NCBI GenBank assembly: GCA_965247255.1
Contig: CBDFGS010000008.1
Location: 434,001 to 498,000 of the forward strand
DNA length: 64,000 bases
Direction of reading: 5' to 3'
Source of the DNA: CBDFGS01 sp965247255
GTDB lineage: Bacteria; Chloroflexota; Dehalococcoidia; Lucifugimonadales; CAUZJF01
Shown piece after piece: positions 63,889 to 64,000 of the stretch (position 1 is the first letter of the stretch; every line of letters starts with the position of its first letter). Below the pieces are notes generated by a model. That model did no database searches and was not told the origin of the DNA. It saw only the letters and a program-made list of their open reading frames with translations. Made by a program: the position numbers and the translations under genes.

Positions 63889-64000
63889 TGACTAATCGTG
63901 AAACGTCGCACCTTCGGTTCTGGTCCGAGCAGTTGGCTGCCGTCGGGTCAGTCGCCAGGAACGAGCTGACTCAGCAGACCCGATATCGAATCAATCTCAT
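63888..64000 (+). CDS. Second permease or accessory gene, start only
   Basis: The start overlaps the previous stop (TGATG at 63886-63890). The visible residues (MTNRETSHLRFWSEQLAAVG, then SVARNELTQQTRYRINL) form a hydrophilic N-terminus typical of an ABC-2 permease before its first helix. Continues past the window end. Confidence 0.6.
   Translation, partial: MTNRETSHLRFWSEQLAAVGSVARNELTQQTRYRINL

Overview
The window is a GC-rich bacterial chromosome segment crowded with insertion sequences. Several gene types suggest a Chloroflexota genome of the Dehalococcoidia/SAR202 kind: lipobox surface proteins with Thr/Pro-rich linkers, a bacterial alpha-2-macroglobulin with an intact thioester site, a 'LxxLPDGVFDGLSSLQ' leucine-rich repeat protein with a C-terminal anchor, and NHL-repeat lipoproteins. 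This placement is an inference from gene style; there is no rRNA or other marker gene here.

Layout. 1-3638 is an alpha-2-macroglobulin gene whose start lies before the window. A second, full-length copy lies inverted at 44523-49046. Over about 3.63 kb the two copies pair base for base (position x with position 48392-x), so they form a long inverted repeat around about 41 kb. Just inside are a frameshifted IS256-type element that cuts a TatA/TatB gene (3731-5315) and an IS3 scrap. At 5588-11920 there are two secreted proteins and a LolD/MacB-like ATPase with an FtsX-like permease.

12194-25167 is the most interesting part. It looks like an integrated element with two divergent modules. The minus-strand module is a PRTRC-type ubiquitin-like conjugation cassette: an E1/ThiF-like protein, a JAMM isopeptidase-like protein (PRTRC-A), an E2-like protein (PRTRC-B), a probable PRTRC-F and the C-terminal half of the ubiquitin-like PRTRC-C. 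PRTRC-C is cut exactly where degenerate group II intron sequence ends, followed upstream by an IS256. The plus-strand module carries a Rad52-type annealing protein, small proteins, a TSCPD-domain protein, a PD-(D/E)XK nuclease, SSB and RadC. Hairpins lie at most of its gene boundaries. A P4-type integrase follows; a run of 23 G residues sits between its promoter and its start codon.

25164-34289 is a patchwork of toxin-antitoxin-like genes (a Panacea pair, VapBC, a DUF2283 pair with a broken partner), an IS21, two other IS elements or remnants, and a small HTH/coiled-coil/membrane protein. 34290-42704 holds a very long two-module NHL lipoprotein gene broken by a frameshift and by IS1380, a degenerate protease-like lipoprotein and an ABC-2 exporter. 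43040-44430 is a second IS1380. After the second alpha-2-macroglobulin come the LRR protein, a zone of gene scraps (52459-54099), a YbaY-domain lipoprotein and a nested IS pile (an IS5 split by an IS1182, then a cut IS3). The window ends with a secreted protein, an MFS pseudogene and the start of another ABC-2 exporter operon.

The native genes mostly encode envelope functions (surface lipoproteins, protease traps, exporters). The accessory genes concern DNA recombination, protein conjugation, toxin-antitoxin functions and transposition. Repeated truncations, IS ends without matching target duplications and inverted half-genes show that the region has been extensively rearranged.
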